From contig CAJUCT010000024.1 in NCBI GenBank assembly GCA_910585015.1, positions 1-64,000 of the forward strand: 64,000 bases of DNA, given 5' to 3'. This DNA is from an uncultured Acetatifactor sp. (GTDB lineage Bacteria; Bacillota; Clostridia; Lachnospirales; Lachnospiraceae). A program made the position numbers and the translations under genes. The notes beneath the pieces are model-generated. The model did no database searches and was not told the origin of the DNA. It saw only the letters and a program-made list of their open reading frames with translations. This document shows positions 15,431-25,700 of the stretch, in pieces (within the stretch, counting starts at the first letter, position 1; every line of letters starts with the position of its first letter).

Positions 15431-16546
15431 ATGGAAAAGCAGAAACTATTGCGGCCTCCCGTGGAGGTACGATACCGGGAGGAACTTGAGGCGCTGAGAG
15501 CGACGGACAGTGGGAAGAGGCCGGAAAACTGGCTGCTTTCCCCCAGGGCGGTGCGCACATTCATCCTGGGAAGCAAAACTCCCATCGAGTATGAGGGCGG
15601 CGCTGTCACCATAGGAAAAAAATACTTCGGCAACGATGCTTTGGTAGAGAGGTGCATCATCACTCTGGCGGGTAACCGGGGGCTGATGCTGGTGGGGGAG
15701 CCGGGCACGGCCAAAACCATGCTGTCAGAGCTTCTGTCCGCCGCTATCAGCGGCGTCAGCACCAACACCATACAGGGGACGGCGGGCACCACGGAAGATA
15801 TGATCAAGTACTCCTGGAACTACGCGCTGCTGCTGGCTAAAGGTCCCAGCCGGGAGGCGCTGGTGCCCTCGCCATTGTACGTGGGCATGGAACAGGGGCT
15901 TCTGACACGTTTTGAGGAGATTACCCGTACGCCCGCGGAAGTGCAGGACAGCCTGATCAGTGTGCTCAGCGACAAGGTGCTGAATGTGCCGGAACTGGGA
16001 GATGAGGGCATCCTTTTTGCCCGTCCTGGCTTCAACGTGATCGGCACAGCCAACACCCGTGACAAGGGCGTGAATGAGATGAGTTCCGCCCTGAAGCGCC
16101 GTTTTAACTTTGAGACAGTCATGCCGGTGCGGGAAGTGGCGCTGGAAAAGCAGATTATTTTAAACGAGGTTCGCAGTCTGGCGGCGGAGAACCATATTGA
16201 CATGCCTGTGGACGAGGATGTGGCACAGCTGCTGGCCACTACATATCATGAACTGCGGGAGGGGGTATCCTCCATGGGCCACCGTATCGACAGCCCCAGC
16301 GCCGTGATGAGCACCGCGGAGGCGGTGTCCGTGTATTACCAGACCATGATTGGCGGGTATTACTATGGGGACGAGAGCATGGATGTGGACAGTCTGGTGC
16401 AGAACCTGGTGGGCGCCCTCTCCAAGGAGAACAAGGAGGATCTGGGCCGGGTAAAAGATTATTTTAACACGGTGATCAAAGATAAGGCGAACAAGGACGG
16501 TGGCTTATGGAAACAATACTACGAAGCCAGGAAATGGCTGAAATAA
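15431..16546 (+). CDS. MoxR-type AAA+ ATPase (YehL-like)
   Basis: The 371-residue AAA+ protein has Walker A GEPGTAKT near residue 89, Walker B-like LLTRFEEI near residue 160, and sensor/arginine-finger region IGTANTRDKGVNEMSSALKRRF, as in the MoxR/RavA group. These ATPases usually work with VWA-domain proteins to remodel or load metals into targets. The frame is open back to an ATG at 15353, but the ATG at 15431, preceded by AGGAAAGGGCGAGG, puts the start in front of the normal N-terminus. The 3' end overlaps the next gene by 40 bases. The following DUF5682, VWA, SWIM and DUF4132 genes mirror the E. coli yehL-M-P-Q and yehI set, where this protein corresponds to YehL. Confidence 0.88.
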   Translation: MEKQKLLRPPVEVRYREELEALRATDSGKRPENWLLSPRAVRTFILGSKTPIEYEGGAVTIGKKYFGNDALVERCIITLAGNRGLMLVGEPGTAKTMLSELLSAAISGVSTNTIQGTAGTTEDMIKYSWNYALLLAKGPSREALVPSPLYVGMEQGLLTRFEEITRTPAEVQDSLISVLSDKVLNVPELGDEGILFARPGFNVIGTANTRDKGVNEMSSALKRRFNFETVMPVREVALEKQIILNEVRSLAAENHIDMPVDEDVAQLLATTYHELREGVSSMGHRIDSPSAVMSTAEAVSVYYQTMIGGYYYGDESMDVDSLVQNLVGALSKENKEDLGRVKDYFNTVIKDKANKDGGLWKQYYEARKWLK

Positions 16547-19065
16547 AGCTGCTTCCCGTGCGGCACCACAGCCCGGCCTGCGCCTGGCAGGTGCAGCGCG
16601 TGATTGAAGAGTGGCAGCCCCGGGCCGTGCTCATCGAGGGGCCGGACACGGCCTGTCCCCTGATACCGGCCATGGTTGACCCTGCCACCAAGGCCCCCTT
16701 TGCCGTGTACTATTCCTATGACGACACCGCGGGGGCAGTGTCGGAGGACAAGGAGAAATACCGCTGCTATTATCCTTTTCTGGACTATTCCCCGGAACTG
16801 GCGGCATTGCGGACGGGCAGCGCCCAGGGGGCGCAGGTGGCCTTTATCGATCTGCCCTACGGCGATATCCTGGCGGCATCCCAGGAGGGAAAGGGTATGC
16901 GTCAGGAGGGGGATAAGAGCAATTACAATGATGATTACCTGTTATCCCGCAACGACTATTTGCAGCGCCTGTGTGAAAAGACCGGGCTGCGCAGTTTTGA
17001 TGAATTTTGGGAGAAATACTTTGAGTTAGAGGGGCTGGAGCAGGACGGTGAAACCTGGTTTGGGAATTTGCTGACTTACTGCAGCCAGGCCAGGGAAAGC
17101 ACACCCCCAGAGCAGCTGCAGGAAGAGGGCTGCCTGGCCAGGGAAGCCTATATGACGAAAAAAATTCTGGACAAAGCCAGGGAACTGGCAGGGGAGGGCA
17201 AGCCAGGGCAAAAAGCAGTGGTATCTGCGGGGGAGCAAAAGGAGAACCGCATTTTGGTGGTGACGGGCGGCTTTCACACGCCGGCCCTGGCACAGCGGCT
17301 GAAGGACTCTGTATTGGCGGATTTGCCTGAAAAGCTGGTGGGCGCCAAGGATCAGGGCGTTTACCTGATGCCTTATTCCATGGAGGCGGCGGATGCGCTG
17401 AACGGCTATGCCAGCGGTATGCCTTTTCCGGGTTTTTATCAGGAGATATGGGAGCATGTGCAGGAGGCGGATTGGGATCATTCTGATCGGGAACATCCTG
17501 CACAGGAAGAACTGACACACATGGCGCTTCCATATTCCAGGGCTGTGCTGGATATGATCGTTGCCACGGGCAAGGCCGTGCGCCGGGCGGAGGGCAGCGC
17601 TTCCACCTATGACGAGATCTGCGCCTGTTCCATGGTGGAGGGGCTGTCGGCTCTGCGGGGAAAGCCCCAGCCGGGGGCGTATGAACTGCAGGATGCGGTG
17701 CTGGCCTGTTTCGTAAAGGGAGAATACAATCTGGCCACCGACGAGCCCATGCGGCTGCTGCGGCGGCAGATGACGGGAAAGCGTGTGGGCCAGTTGTGTC
17801 CGGACGCGGGGGAACCCCCTGTACTGCAGGACTTCCGGGCCCAGTGCAAACGCTACGGGCTGCAGACCTCCACAACGCTGGAAAATGAAGTGACGCTGTC
17901 CGTTTTCAGCAAAAAAAAGCACCGGCAGATGAGCATGTTTTTTCATCGTCTGCTGTTTTTGCAGGCTTCCTATGCCCGGCGGGTGAAAGGGCCCAATCTG
18001 CAGACGGGCCGGGACAGGAATCTGATGCGGGAGATCTGGAAATATAAATGGAATGCCCAGGTCATGGCGGCGTTGATTGATGCCTCAGTGTATGGCGGAT
18101 CCGTGGAGGATGCAGCAAAGGGGCTGCTGTCCGAGCGGCTGAAAAAGGCAGTATATGCCCGGGAGGGCGCATTGCTGCTCACCCAGGTGCTGGAGATGGG
18201 CCTGGAAGGGCAGTTAGAACCGGTATACGGCAGACTGCAGGAACTGCTCATGTCGGATACGGATTTCTACTCCCTGGCGGAGGCATTACGATCGCTGACC
18301 ATGGTGCAGCAGCTGCGCTGGCTCTATGGCTCCGAACTGGATACCCAGGGGATGATACACACCTGTGTCCGCAGGCTTCTGGGACTTTTGCCGGGGATGG
18401 CGCGGGTCAAGGAAGAGGATATGAGCCGATGTATGGAGGCGATGAAGCTGCTGTATCAGGTCATCGGCAGGATGGAGCGTGAGGAATCGCAGCGGCGGGA
18501 GAATCCCGGCGGGGAATCCTTACATGAGGGAAGTGCGGACGGGGATAGGGAACATGCGGAGGATTGGCAGACGGATGATACCCTTCTGGGCAGTTTCTTC
18601 AATGCGCTGCTTGCCATGGATCGGGACAGTGAGATTCAGGCCGGCGTTCACGGCTGCATCCACGGGCTGCTGTACGGCGGCGGCCGGGAGAGTGTGACAG
18701 CAATCGAGCAAGTGTGCAGAGGGTATCTGACAGGTACCAGGGAGCAGCTGCTGAAAACGGCCATGTTTTTCCGGGGCCTGTTCTACGGAGCCAAGGATCT
18801 GGTGTTTGTGGGGGACACTTTCCTGCGGATGCTGGATGAATTCCTGACCCAGATTGGGCAGGATGACTTTATGCAATTGCTGCCGGAACTGCACATGGCC
18901 TTCACTTACTTCACTCCGGCGGAGACGGACCGGATCGCGCAGTCCGCGGCAGCCTTCCACGGTAAGAGCCGCAGTCAGCTGCAGGAGCAGCAGGCGGTTC
19001 CCGAGGCATGGTATCTTTACGGGCGGGAACTGGAGAAGTTCGCCCTGGAGGAAATATATGGATGA
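16507..19065 (+). CDS. DUF5682 protein (YehM-like)
   Basis: The 852-residue cytoplasmic protein belongs to the DUF5682 family. Its N-terminus has the conserved PVRHHSPACAW block (near residue 17), VLIEGPDTACPLIPAM (near residue 40) and, around residue 250, ILVVTGGFHTPAL. These resemble the erythromycin-esterase/TraB/ChaN-like fold with conserved histidines and acidic residues, though no activity is known. The central and C-terminal parts are helical and leucine-rich. Start choice is uncertain: the ATG at 16507 overlaps the MoxR gene by 40 bases, and the ATG at 16534 is an alternative. The 3' end overlaps the VWA gene by 8 bases, a sign of tight translational coupling. DUF5682 always seems to travel with MoxR and VWA genes in this type of cluster. 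Confidence 0.85.
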   Translation: METILRSQEMAEIKLLPVRHHSPACAWQVQRVIEEWQPRAVLIEGPDTACPLIPAMVDPATKAPFAVYYSYDDTAGAVSEDKEKYRCYYPFLDYSPELAALRTGSAQGAQVAFIDLPYGDILAASQEGKGMRQEGDKSNYNDDYLLSRNDYLQRLCEKTGLRSFDEFWEKYFELEGLEQDGETWFGNLLTYCSQARESTPPEQLQEEGCLAREAYMTKKILDKARELAGEGKPGQKAVVSAGEQKENRILVVTGGFHTPALAQRLKDSVLADLPEKLVGAKDQGVYLMPYSMEAADALNGYASGMPFPGFYQEIWEHVQEADWDHSDREHPAQEELTHMALPYSRAVLDMIVATGKAVRRAEGSASTYDEICACSMVEGLSALRGKPQPGAYELQDAVLACFVKGEYNLATDEPMRLLRRQMTGKRVGQLCPDAGEPPVLQDFRAQCKRYGLQTSTTLENEVTLSVFSKKKHRQMSMFFHRLLFLQASYARRVKGPNLQTGRDRNLMREIWKYKWNAQVMAALIDASVYGGSVEDAAKGLLSERLKKAVYAREGALLLTQVLEMGLEGQLEPVYGRLQELLMSDTDFYSLAEALRSLTMVQQLRWLYGSELDTQGMIHTCVRRLLGLLPGMARVKEEDMSRCMEAMKLLYQVIGRMEREESQRRENPGGESLHEGSADGDREHAEDWQTDDTLLGSFFNALLAMDRDSEIQAGVHGCIHGLLYGGGRESVTAIEQVCRGYLTGTREQLLKTAMFFRGLFYGAKDLVFVGDTFLRMLDEFLTQIGQDDFMQLLPELHMAFTYFTPAETDRIAQSAAAFHGKSRSQLQEQQAVPEAWYLYGRELEKFALEEIYG

Positions 19066-20182
19066 AGGACAGGTTTTAAACAGATGGCGGCTGGTGCTGG
19101 GGAAATATGCCTCCGGGCAGATTTCCTACAGCGGCGGCGGTGTGAATTATATGGGCATGGAGGAGGTGCTGGATTATCTGTACTCCCGTGAGTACGGGGA
19201 GGAGCAGGAGATCCGGCAGGACCGTCGGGGAGGCAGGGAGGGCTCCCGGCTGACCGTGCCTAAGTGGCTCCATGAGATGAAGAAACTTTTTCCCAAAGAG
19301 ACCGTGGAGATCATGGAGCGCCACGCCCTGGAAAAATATGAGATGACGGAACTTTTGACGGACCCGGAAGTACTGCGGCGGTTGGAGCCCAACCGGGAAC
19401 TGCTTAAGACCATCATGGGGCTGAAACATATGATGAAAGGCGAAGTGCTGCAGCTGGCCAGAGAGATTGTGCGCAAGGTGGCGCAGGAGATCATGGAAAA
19501 GCTGGAGCAGGATGTGCGCCGGGCGCTGCAGGGCCGCCTGGACCGTACCAGCGGCAGTCCTGTTCGAAGCCTGCGCAATCTGGATATCCAGAAAACCATT
19601 CGAAAAAATTTGCAGCATTACGACCAAGAGCGGGAGCAGCTGGTACTGCAGCAGGTATTTTTCCACTCCCGGTTAAAGCGGTATCACCAGTGGCGGGTGG
19701 TGATCTGCGTGGACGAGAGCGGTTCCATGCTGGATTCCGTGATCCACAGCGCCATCATGGCAGGGATATTTGCCAGGCTTCCCATGCTGGATACCCGGCT
19801 GGTGATCTTTGACACCAATGTGGTGGATCTCAGCGGCCATGTGGAGGACCCGGTGGAGACGCTGATGAGTGTGCAGCTGGGGGGCGGCACCAACATAGCG
19901 GGAGCGCTGAGTTACTGTGAGACGCTGATTGATAATCCTCACAGGACGTTGGTGGTGTTGATCTCGGATCTGTATGAGGGCGGCGGCTATCACAACCTGT
20001 ACAGTGTCAGCCGCAGTATCATCGAGAGCGGGGCCCGGCTGATTGCACTGACGGCCCTGGATATGACGGCAACCCCAAACTATGACCGGCATGCGGCGGC
20101 CCAGCTGGCTCAGATGGGCGCTTTCGTGGGAGCCATGACCCCGGAGCAGCTGGCGGAGCATGTGGCGGATATGGTAGGATAA
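19058..20182 (+). CDS. VWA-domain protein (YehP/CoxE-like)
   Basis: The 374-residue protein has a helical N-terminal half and a C-terminal von Willebrand factor A domain. The metal-ion-dependent adhesion site is intact: DESGS near residue 218, a threonine in GGGTNIAGAL and an aspartate in LVVLISDLYEGG. VWA proteins of this sort pair with MoxR ATPases; the ATPase is thought to act on targets held by the VWA domain. The ATG at 19058, preceded by TGGAGGAAA, overlaps the stop of the DUF5682 gene. It is the counterpart of E. coli YehP. A palindromic repeat of about 90 bp follows the stop codon and may separate this part of the operon from the next. Confidence 0.9.
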   Translation: MDEGQVLNRWRLVLGKYASGQISYSGGGVNYMGMEEVLDYLYSREYGEEQEIRQDRRGGREGSRLTVPKWLHEMKKLFPKETVEIMERHALEKYEMTELLTDPEVLRRLEPNRELLKTIMGLKHMMKGEVLQLAREIVRKVAQEIMEKLEQDVRRALQGRLDRTSGSPVRSLRNLDIQKTIRKNLQHYDQEREQLVLQQVFFHSRLKRYHQWRVVICVDESGSMLDSVIHSAIMAGIFARLPMLDTRLVIFDTNVVDLSGHVEDPVETLMSVQLGGGTNIAGALSYCETLIDNPHRTLVVLISDLYEGGGYHNLYSVSRSIIESGARLIALTALDMTATPNYDRHAAAQLAQMGAFVGAMTPEQLAEHVADMVG

Positions 20183-20187
20183 TATTA

Positions 20188-20278
20188 TACTACATAACAC
20201 CAAAATTTAATGTACCGCATTGGTTAAACGTATATGGCTGGGGTTATGTAGTCAGGCTGCTCGAAAATTTTAACTTTT
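20188..20278. repeat. Dispersed palindromic intergenic repeat, copy 1
   Basis: CTACATAACACCA at 20190-20202 pairs with TGGGGTTATGTAG at 20239-20251, around a central GCATTGGTTAAACGTATATGG. Nearly the same sequence, including the flank GTCAGGNTNCTCG, occurs at 47870-47960. Neither copy has a reading frame. Confidence 0.85.
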
Positions 20279-20311
20279 AGGAATTATAAATAAAGTAATA
20301 GGTATAAGCGG

Positions 20312-22615
20312 ATGATGGATTGGAAACAGAGCCTGGCGGGTGTTGACGAGGATTACCTGGTGGGCATCAGCAACAAAGGGATTGTAAAAAGGGCATATAA
20401 GGACCTGGAGGCAGCAGGCAGCGAGACCCAGGCGGCAGCCGGGCTGGACTGGAGCGCCCAGGAACTGACAGTGGCGGCAGGGGGAGAAACTGTGACCATA
20501 CGGTTTCCGCTGGCGGAGAGCAGGTGCAGCTGTCCCTCCCGCAGCATATGCCGTCATGTGGTCATGGCCATTCTGCTGGCCCGGCAGGCGGCCAGCGGGA
20601 AAGAGGAAGCGGAAAAATCTGAAAAGACCGACTGCGGCGGCATGGAGGCTGCCTTGGCAGAGAATGGCGGTGATGCCCCACAGGACAAGGAAAAGACGAA
20701 GGACAGTGTCCCCCGTAGGGAAGAACATGATGAGGATAGCAGCGGCGATCTTGGACAGCTGGTATGGCAGGAAATCCTGGCACAGCCCAGGAAACCTCTG
20801 CTGCGGGCTCTGGGCAGCAGGGGGCTGCGGCGGCTGGTCACAGCCATGGAGGCGGAGAATATGCCCCAGGTGGAGCACGGCAGCGTGGTGCGCATGCAGC
20901 TGCCGGGGCAGGATATGACGGTGAAACTTCTGTCTCCTCTGGAATACAGCACCTGCACCTGTCATAAGAAAGAAATGTGCAGCCACAAGGCGGAGGCTAT
21001 TCTGTGGTGTCAATATCTGGAAAAAAAGCTTACAGTCCGGGAACTGGCGGAAGAACTGGAACAGGAGCCTACATTTGACCTGCAGGAACTGGGGGATACG
21101 GCGGGGCAGGTGGGGGACTGCCTGGAGCATCTGCTGGAGACAGGGCTTGCAAGGAGCGGCGTAGAGCAGGCGCAGGAGTTGGAACGGCTTGCCATTCTCT
21201 GCCACAATGCGGGTTTGCCGGGCTGGGAGGGAGATATACGGGCACTTTCGGAGGGCTATGAGAAATACCTGCGCCGGGCGGCAGGGCAGACCATGGAGAA
21301 GCTGGCCGGACAGCTGCAGAGGTTATACGGCAAGACGGTACAGCTTGGATTGCTGGTAGAAAAGGAACTGTTGGGCACGGGGAATCCATCTGTTTCCAAT
21401 GGGGAGCAACATAAGCGGATGCATCCCCAGACGTCAGATACCACCCCGTGGCCCACAAGGAGTACGACTACCCGGATCCAGGAATTGGCCGGGGAATTTC
21501 GCTCGGAATATCTGCCTGTGGGAGATCTGGAACTGACGGGGATTACGGTGGAGCATTTTGTCAGCGACTCCGGCTACGAGGGTGATACGGTGTATTTTCT
21601 GGAGATGGCTACAGGGACCTGGTATACCTACACCAACGCCCGGCCCACATTTTATGAGGGCAAAAAGAGGAGGGGATATCAGGAAAAGGCTCCCGCCCCC
21701 TGGGGCGTTCCCCTGTCCCTGGAGGGCCTGGCCAGTGTGCGGCTGCAGCTGCGGGGAGCAAAATGCGATGCCGGAGGGCGGCTGTCTTCCACCCAGGAGA
21801 CCAGGGGAGAGATCCTTGGAAAAAGCGAACTGACGGCGGCGAAGCTGGAGGGCTGGTATTATCGGGAGTATGACAGACTTTTTGCGGAGCAGATCCCGAA
21901 ACCGACAGGGGACCGCGGCGGTCATCCCAGTCTGGTGTTCGTGCAGGCGGCACGTTTTGAACAGGGGCGATTCAATGAGATTACCCAGAAGCTGGAACTG
22001 CCTGTATGGGACGAGGAAGATCGCCGGGTGTTGGTGGAGCTGCCTTATTCCAAACGGGATGAGGCTTCCATCCGCTATTTGGAACGTCTGAAGAAAAAAC
22101 AGCAGCCCTGCTTTTTGGGCAAGGTCTATCTGCAAGGCAGTCAGATCTGTCTTTACCCGGTGGATCTGCTGGAGCGCCGGGAACTGGCGGAGGCGGAGGA
22201 ATCCGTTTTTCCGGAAGAAAGCGGCGGCATTGAAAACGAATCCGTCCCAAGGACGGCAAGTCCTGGCGCTGCCGGAAGGGGAGAACATGACAGGGAAGCC
22301 TGCCAGGCCCTGCAGAACTACCTGGAGGATATCGGCTGGCTGCTTCAGGAGATATACCAGGTGGGGAGCGCCACAGTGCAGGACAGCACATTGGAAGCAT
22401 TGCGGAGCGCGGAGAAACAGGGGGCGGGTTATGGCATGGAAACCCTGGCGGACTGGCTGCGGCAGCTGGAGGATCAGCTGTCCCAGTCCCGACATCGCCT
22501 CACACACCGGCCCTCGGATATTATGGATGTATTTTGCAGATTATGGCAGTATGTGCAGCTGTGCCGCCAGCAGACAGCCTATGACATGGCGAGCCTGATT
22601 TACCAGGGGATATAG
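20312..22615 (+). CDS. SWIM zinc-finger protein (YehQ-like)
   Basis: The 767-residue protein has two CxCx(n)CxH motifs: CSCPSRSICRHVV near residue 71, a classic SWIM finger, and CTCHKKEMCSHKA near residue 213, a second SWIM-like set. SWIM fingers bind zinc and are thought to mediate nucleic-acid or protein contacts. The rest is helical with no known enzyme motif; two glutamate/serine-rich linkers lie near residues 95-140 and 630-660. The start lacks a strong ribosome site. It follows the VWA gene after 129 bases that hold a palindromic repeat, and precedes the DUF4132 genes. E. coli YehQ occupies the same place. The protein is probably an adaptor in the predicted MoxR/VWA complex, but this is inference. 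Confidence 0.85.
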   Translation: MMDWKQSLAGVDEDYLVGISNKGIVKRAYKDLEAAGSETQAAAGLDWSAQELTVAAGGETVTIRFPLAESRCSCPSRSICRHVVMAILLARQAASGKEEAEKSEKTDCGGMEAALAENGGDAPQDKEKTKDSVPRREEHDEDSSGDLGQLVWQEILAQPRKPLLRALGSRGLRRLVTAMEAENMPQVEHGSVVRMQLPGQDMTVKLLSPLEYSTCTCHKKEMCSHKAEAILWCQYLEKKLTVRELAEELEQEPTFDLQELGDTAGQVGDCLEHLLETGLARSGVEQAQELERLAILCHNAGLPGWEGDIRALSEGYEKYLRRAAGQTMEKLAGQLQRLYGKTVQLGLLVEKELLGTGNPSVSNGEQHKRMHPQTSDTTPWPTRSTTTRIQELAGEFRSEYLPVGDLELTGITVEHFVSDSGYEGDTVYFLEMATGTWYTYTNARPTFYEGKKRRGYQEKAPAPWGVPLSLEGLASVRLQLRGAKCDAGGRLSSTQETRGEILGKSELTAAKLEGWYYREYDRLFAEQIPKPTGDRGGHPSLVFVQAARFEQGRFNEITQKLELPVWDEEDRRVLVELPYSKRDEASIRYLERLKKKQQPCFLGKVYLQGSQICLYPVDLLERRELAEAEESVFPEESGGIENESVPRTASPGAAGRGEHDREACQALQNYLEDIGWLLQEIYQVGSATVQDSTLEALRSAEKQGAGYGMETLADWLRQLEDQLSQSRHRLTHRPSDIMDVFCRLWQYVQLCRQQTAYDMASLIYQGI

Positions 22616-22775
22616 CGACAGAGGATGATGAAGCGTATATGCCTTCTGCAAAGGTGGAATACCAGACAGGCGGCAGCGCCTATGCCAATTACCGGGTTTC
22701 CGGGCAGCTGCGCAGGCCCTGGCGCTAAATCCCCATTTTAAGGGCTCACAGAACAATTAATCAAGGAGGAGTAGT
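22616..22775 (+). other. Spacer with a short coding-like remnant
   Basis: After the SWIM gene a frame of 29 codons at 22639-22728 (starting MPSAKVEYQT and ending RRPWR, then stop) looks coding in composition but has no ribosome site. It may be a leftover of an eroded C-terminal extension or neighbouring gene. The ribosome site AAGGAGGAG of the next gene is at 22762-22770. Confidence 0.35.
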
Positions 22776-25700
22776 ATGCTGCGTGCGGATAATTCACAGG
22801 CAAACAAGGTGCTGAGCGCCCTGGAGGGGCTGGGGCTGAGTGACGGCGAGACAGAGATCGCCAGAGAGTATCTGGACGGGGAGGCGGGAGAGGAGGTCCT
22901 GGCCGGACTGACCCAAAGGAATATGACCTCTTATTTTGCCGTCAAATATAGAGTATTTCAGGAATTTTTTACATCCTGTTTGAAAAAGAAACAATATGGA
23001 AAGGCTTCCAGAACTTTTCGTCTGTTATATGCCATAGGTTCCTATAGCTGCTGTGACTGCTTTGAGAATCCGGACACTTTTATGGATGTTGTGGAAAAGG
23101 GATGTATGGACATAGACCGGGAAAAGGCTGTGGCTGTTGCCGCCCAGCACACTTTTCTGCAGGTTTACCGGCTGGCTTCGAATTATAAAGCCTATTTACT
23201 CACCACCAGGCGGTTGGAGCGTCTGGCGGAGTTTGCGGACAGGAATCCGGAAATCATACTGCGGGCCTGGAAAGAGTTTGACGATGAGCAGCTTAACGGC
23301 CGCATCCTGTTGATGGCGCTGTATTTCTATCTGCGTTATGACAGGGAGGGGCATGCTGTGATCGGGTTTTCGGCGGGACAGGACGGAAAGCCGGAAGAGA
23401 AGCTTAAACCGGAGACGGGGATTCGGGGATCCGCAGAGGATCAGGCATTGCTGGAAGAGTACGAAGAGACGCTGACAGAGTCTCTCGGCAGGATCCTGAA
23501 GGCGGAAGCGGCACGGAAAAAGGAAATTCAGGACATTCAGAAGGGTATCCGGCAGGGGAAATTTGATGACAGCCTGCTGCAGGGGATGCGAAACTGGGCT
23601 GTCAATGCTGCGGTGTTCGATCTGGTGGCAAACTGCGCCTCTGTCAACTACATGCTTTCCGGGAAACTCCGCAATGTGCTGAGAGTATGCGGCGCCCTGA
23701 ATCCGTCTGAACTGCTGGATGCGTTTGTCAGAGTAGATCTCCGGGAGGAAATAGGGAATATGGCAGGGAAAATGGAAGAACTTTTTGGCATATCCGACCA
23801 AAACGTTATGTCCTGGATCCAGGCCGTTTTGAACGGATTTCAGAAATTCGGTGTGCCGACGGAAAAAGTCAAAAAAGAGATTCTGCCCGCCCAGTATCGT
23901 AAGAATCCACAGCTGTATCTGCTGACTTATGAGAAAGCGGAGTTGGACGAGGGCAATGCGCTGGCAGGGGCCATCCGGGATGAGGACCCGGAGATATATC
24001 AGCGGATGGTGCTGCCCAAGGCCGCTGCCCAGAGGGACAGAATTATATCCTGGCTGACCGGCAAGGAGACCTGTGCCAGAGAGTGCAGGGACTATCTGGA
24101 GGGGCAGGCGGATCTGTCCACGCTCTACGCCATCAGAGGAAAGCTTTCGCCTGACTATTATAGGGAAAGCGATGCGAGAAAGGCCCTGGAGAAGTACTTT
24201 GAGGCATATCAGGATGAAGATTTTTACGCCCGCTGCATGGCCTACATGGCGCTGCGAGGCATGGCATATTTCTTCAGCACCGGGCTTATCGGCAGCAGGA
24301 CAGAGGCGCCCAAGGAGGTATTGGAGCACACTTTCCGCAGCCTGGCGCTGGCGGGGGTGGATCTGGCGGATCAGGTCCAGGTGGTCTGTCTGATGGTTGA
24401 CAGTGAATATTCGGAGGAGAAAAAAGAGAGTATCACCCGGATCTGTATACCTGTTTTCCGCCAGTATCTGGCGGAGCGTCCTGGTGAGATGGAAAGCGCT
24501 TTTGCCAAGGCCGGGGCCTATGGCCGCTACTTTGCCCTGTTGGTGTACGGCGGTGAGGCACAGGTCTGGCAGGCTCAGATTCTGTCCTACAGCCAGGACA
24601 ATTCCAAGCAGGTGAGGCAGGAACTGGAGAAGCTGCTGACAGACCATCCCGACTGGAGACCCCAGATCATAGAGCTGCTCTCCTCTAAAAAGGCGGTGGA
24701 ACGGGAAATGGGCATCCGGGTGTTGGCGGGGTGGAACACTCCCCAGGACAGGGAAGTTTTGCAGGCCCTGTACGAGAGAGAAAAAAATGCCAAGATCCGC
24801 ATGCTGCTGGACAACGTTTTGGGCCATGATTCCACCAAAGAGGGTGGTAACGGAGGTATGGCCCTGACAAAGGAGGATCTGGTCAAAAGCCTGCACCGGG
24901 GAGGCAAGAAGCGCAGCTTGGCCTGGGCCTATGAGACGCCTTTCAGTCCGGTACATACCCAAAAGGGAGGGCAGGCCACGGAGGAGTATCTGCAGGCGCT
25001 TCTGCTGTGTTACTGCTCTATGACAAAGCCCGGTATCAACAACGACGCCGCCTTGCTGGCGGAGAACTTAAATCCCCAGGAGCTTGCTGCTTATGTGGGA
25101 GAACTTTTTGACAAATGGATGGAGGGCGGTGCGGAGGCCAAGAAGCGCTGGGTGCTGTATGCGGCATCCATCCATGGCGGCAGCGAGATAGTGAAGAGGC
25201 TTCACCACCAGATCCAGGAGTGGCCCCAGAATGCCAGAGGAGCCATAGCGGCGGAGGCGGTGCAGGCTCTGGCTTTAAGTCCCCAGCCGCAGGCCCTGCT
25301 CATCGTGGATGGCATTGCCCGGAAATTTAAGTTCAAGCAGGTGAAAGCGGCGGCAGGCCAGGCCCTGGAGTTTGCGGCCAGTCAGCTGGGTCTGACCCGG
25401 GAGCAGCTGGAGGATAAGATCGTGCCCAGCCTGGGCTTTGACGAGCATATGGAACGGCGGTTTGACTACGGCAATCGCAGCTTTACCGTGACCATCACCC
25501 CGGCGCTGGAGATGGAAATTTATGATGAAAGCGGTAAAAAACTGAAAAACATGCCCGCCCCCGGAACCAGGGACGATGCGGAGAAGGCTGCCGCATCCTA
25601 CGCTGAGTTCAAGGAGATGAAAAAACAGATGAAGGCCACGGTCTCCAGCCAGAAGCAGAGACTGGAGATGGCTCTGTCCGCGGAGCGGCTGTGGACTGTT

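Noticed and set aside
23196..24962. A minus-strand frame of 588 codons opposite DUF4132 copy 1
   Set aside because: It mirrors a GC-rich coding strand, has no start context and is matched by similar broken frames opposite copies 2 and 3.
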